Assembly (NCBI GenBank): GCA_963971575.1
Contig: OZ020616.1
Span: 7,363,934 to 7,427,933, forward strand
Direction of reading: 5' to 3'
Source of the DNA: Liopterus haemorrhoidalis
Lineage: Eukaryota > Arthropoda > Insecta > Coleoptera > Dytiscidae
Length of the DNA: 64,000 nucleotides
Position 1 is the stretch's first letter. Every line of letters begins with the position of its first letter. The position numbers and the translations under genes were made by a program. Positions 63,661-64,000 of this stretch are shown in pieces. Under the pieces are notes generated by a model. That model had not been told where the DNA came from, did no database searches, and saw nothing but the letters and a program-made list of their open reading frames with translations.

Positions 63661-64000
63661 GTGATAGCAGAAGACGATTCAGACGAAGAGTTGCATGAAG
63701 AAATTGGTTCCATATTATCGATTTCACAAGAGGAAAGTGAAGAAGAAACTGAACAAGAAGAAGTGGAGATCCAGTTTCGGCCTAGAAGATCGGGAGATTC
63801 TGGCAATATTTTAGATTTTACACCACCACGTACTGGAATAAACCAAACAGCGGCCCCTAATATAACTGCCGATTCGTCGCCCTTTACCGTTTTTTTCACT
63901 GTTTTTTGAAGAAGTTTTCTCCATATTATTACGAAAAACCAATAGATACGCCCATAAATTTTATGCAAGTAATGACGAACCAGGCCCTTCAATTGAACCT
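63661..64000 (+). pseudogene. PiggyBac-like transposase N-terminus, runs off the window
   Basis: The plus frame from 63661 has an acidic N-terminus (DDSDEELHEEIGSILS, EESEEETEQEEVEIQF), then PRRSGDSGNILDFTPPRTGI and SSPFTVFFTVF. The frame breaks at about 63905 (a stop follows), but the next frame continues EEVFSILLRKTNRYAHKFYA SN. 'F.........S....F..FF...+...+..ETN.YA' is the N-terminal signature of piggyBac transposases. The acidic head is also typical. The catalytic domain would lie beyond 64000. One frameshift is visible. Confidence 0.75.

Overview
The window reads as AT-rich nuclear DNA of an arthropod, most likely an insect and possibly a hemipteran. The reasons are insect-type mariner, Tc1, hAT and piggyBac transposases, many decayed non-LTR retrotransposon (LINE) tails, tRNA-headed SINE-like repeats, and an exon resembling a YqaJ/SWIM-type multigene family that I remember from hemipteran proteomes (memory, not searched). 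I see no complete host gene, rRNA, functional tRNA gene, CRISPR array or bacterial operon. Nearly everything recognisable is transposable-element debris, much of it nested, and most of the longer open frames are either transposase/reverse-transcriptase relics or chance frames in AT-rich or microsatellite DNA.

Layout. 1-5 kb: LINE tails, fragments of three repeat families (called A, B and C here), and a SINE with a TAA-flanked MITE in its first bases. 7.4-7.8 kb: a near-perfect palindromic MITE. 9.2-10.6 kb: a mariner-like element with ~100-bp inverted repeats. 10.9-16.3 kb: a hAT remnant, minisatellite arms in inverted orientation, a foldback element, and a family-B repeat split by a 1.33-kb hAT. 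17-20.4 kb: a LINE inserted into another LINE's ORF, then a hAT inside a hAT. 20.6-27.9 kb: family-B copies, a mariner interrupted by a foldback element, and a LINE tail. 28-34 kb: a Tc1 deletion derivative, mariner and LINE fragments, a second copy of the 1.4-kb hAT, and a Tc1-in-hAT-in-family-B nest. 34.7-36.3 kb: a nearly full-length mariner. 37-40 kb: family B, a LINE tail and a THAP-bearing TIR element. 40.8-47.5 kb: family-A copies, plus one mariner broken by a pogo-like element (itself holding a LINE) and by an exon-carrying TIR element, then two small hAT elements and another mariner. 48.5-50.4 kb: a third foldback copy and a ~121-bp satellite. 51.2-61.5 kb: family B, a Tc1, two abutting mariners, and a family-B copy split by a LINE and a palindromic MITE. 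62-64 kb: two LINE relics tail to tail and the start of a piggyBac-like transposase running off the window.

The most interesting structural result is that repeat families A, B and C, which make up much of the window, share one architecture: short inverted repeats near both ends, a microsatellite close to one end and a small hairpin just beyond the inverted repeat at the other. That matches what is described for Helentron-associated non-autonomous elements (HINE/DINE-1 type). Family B additionally carries tRNA-like A/B-box cassettes in one conserved slot whose sequence differs from copy to copy. The other standout is a TIR element at 43.3-44.2 kb that carries a clean initial exon with a splice donor.

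All coordinates of decayed elements are approximate unless a target-site duplication (TSD) is given. Family assignments come from motif recognition, not from searches.
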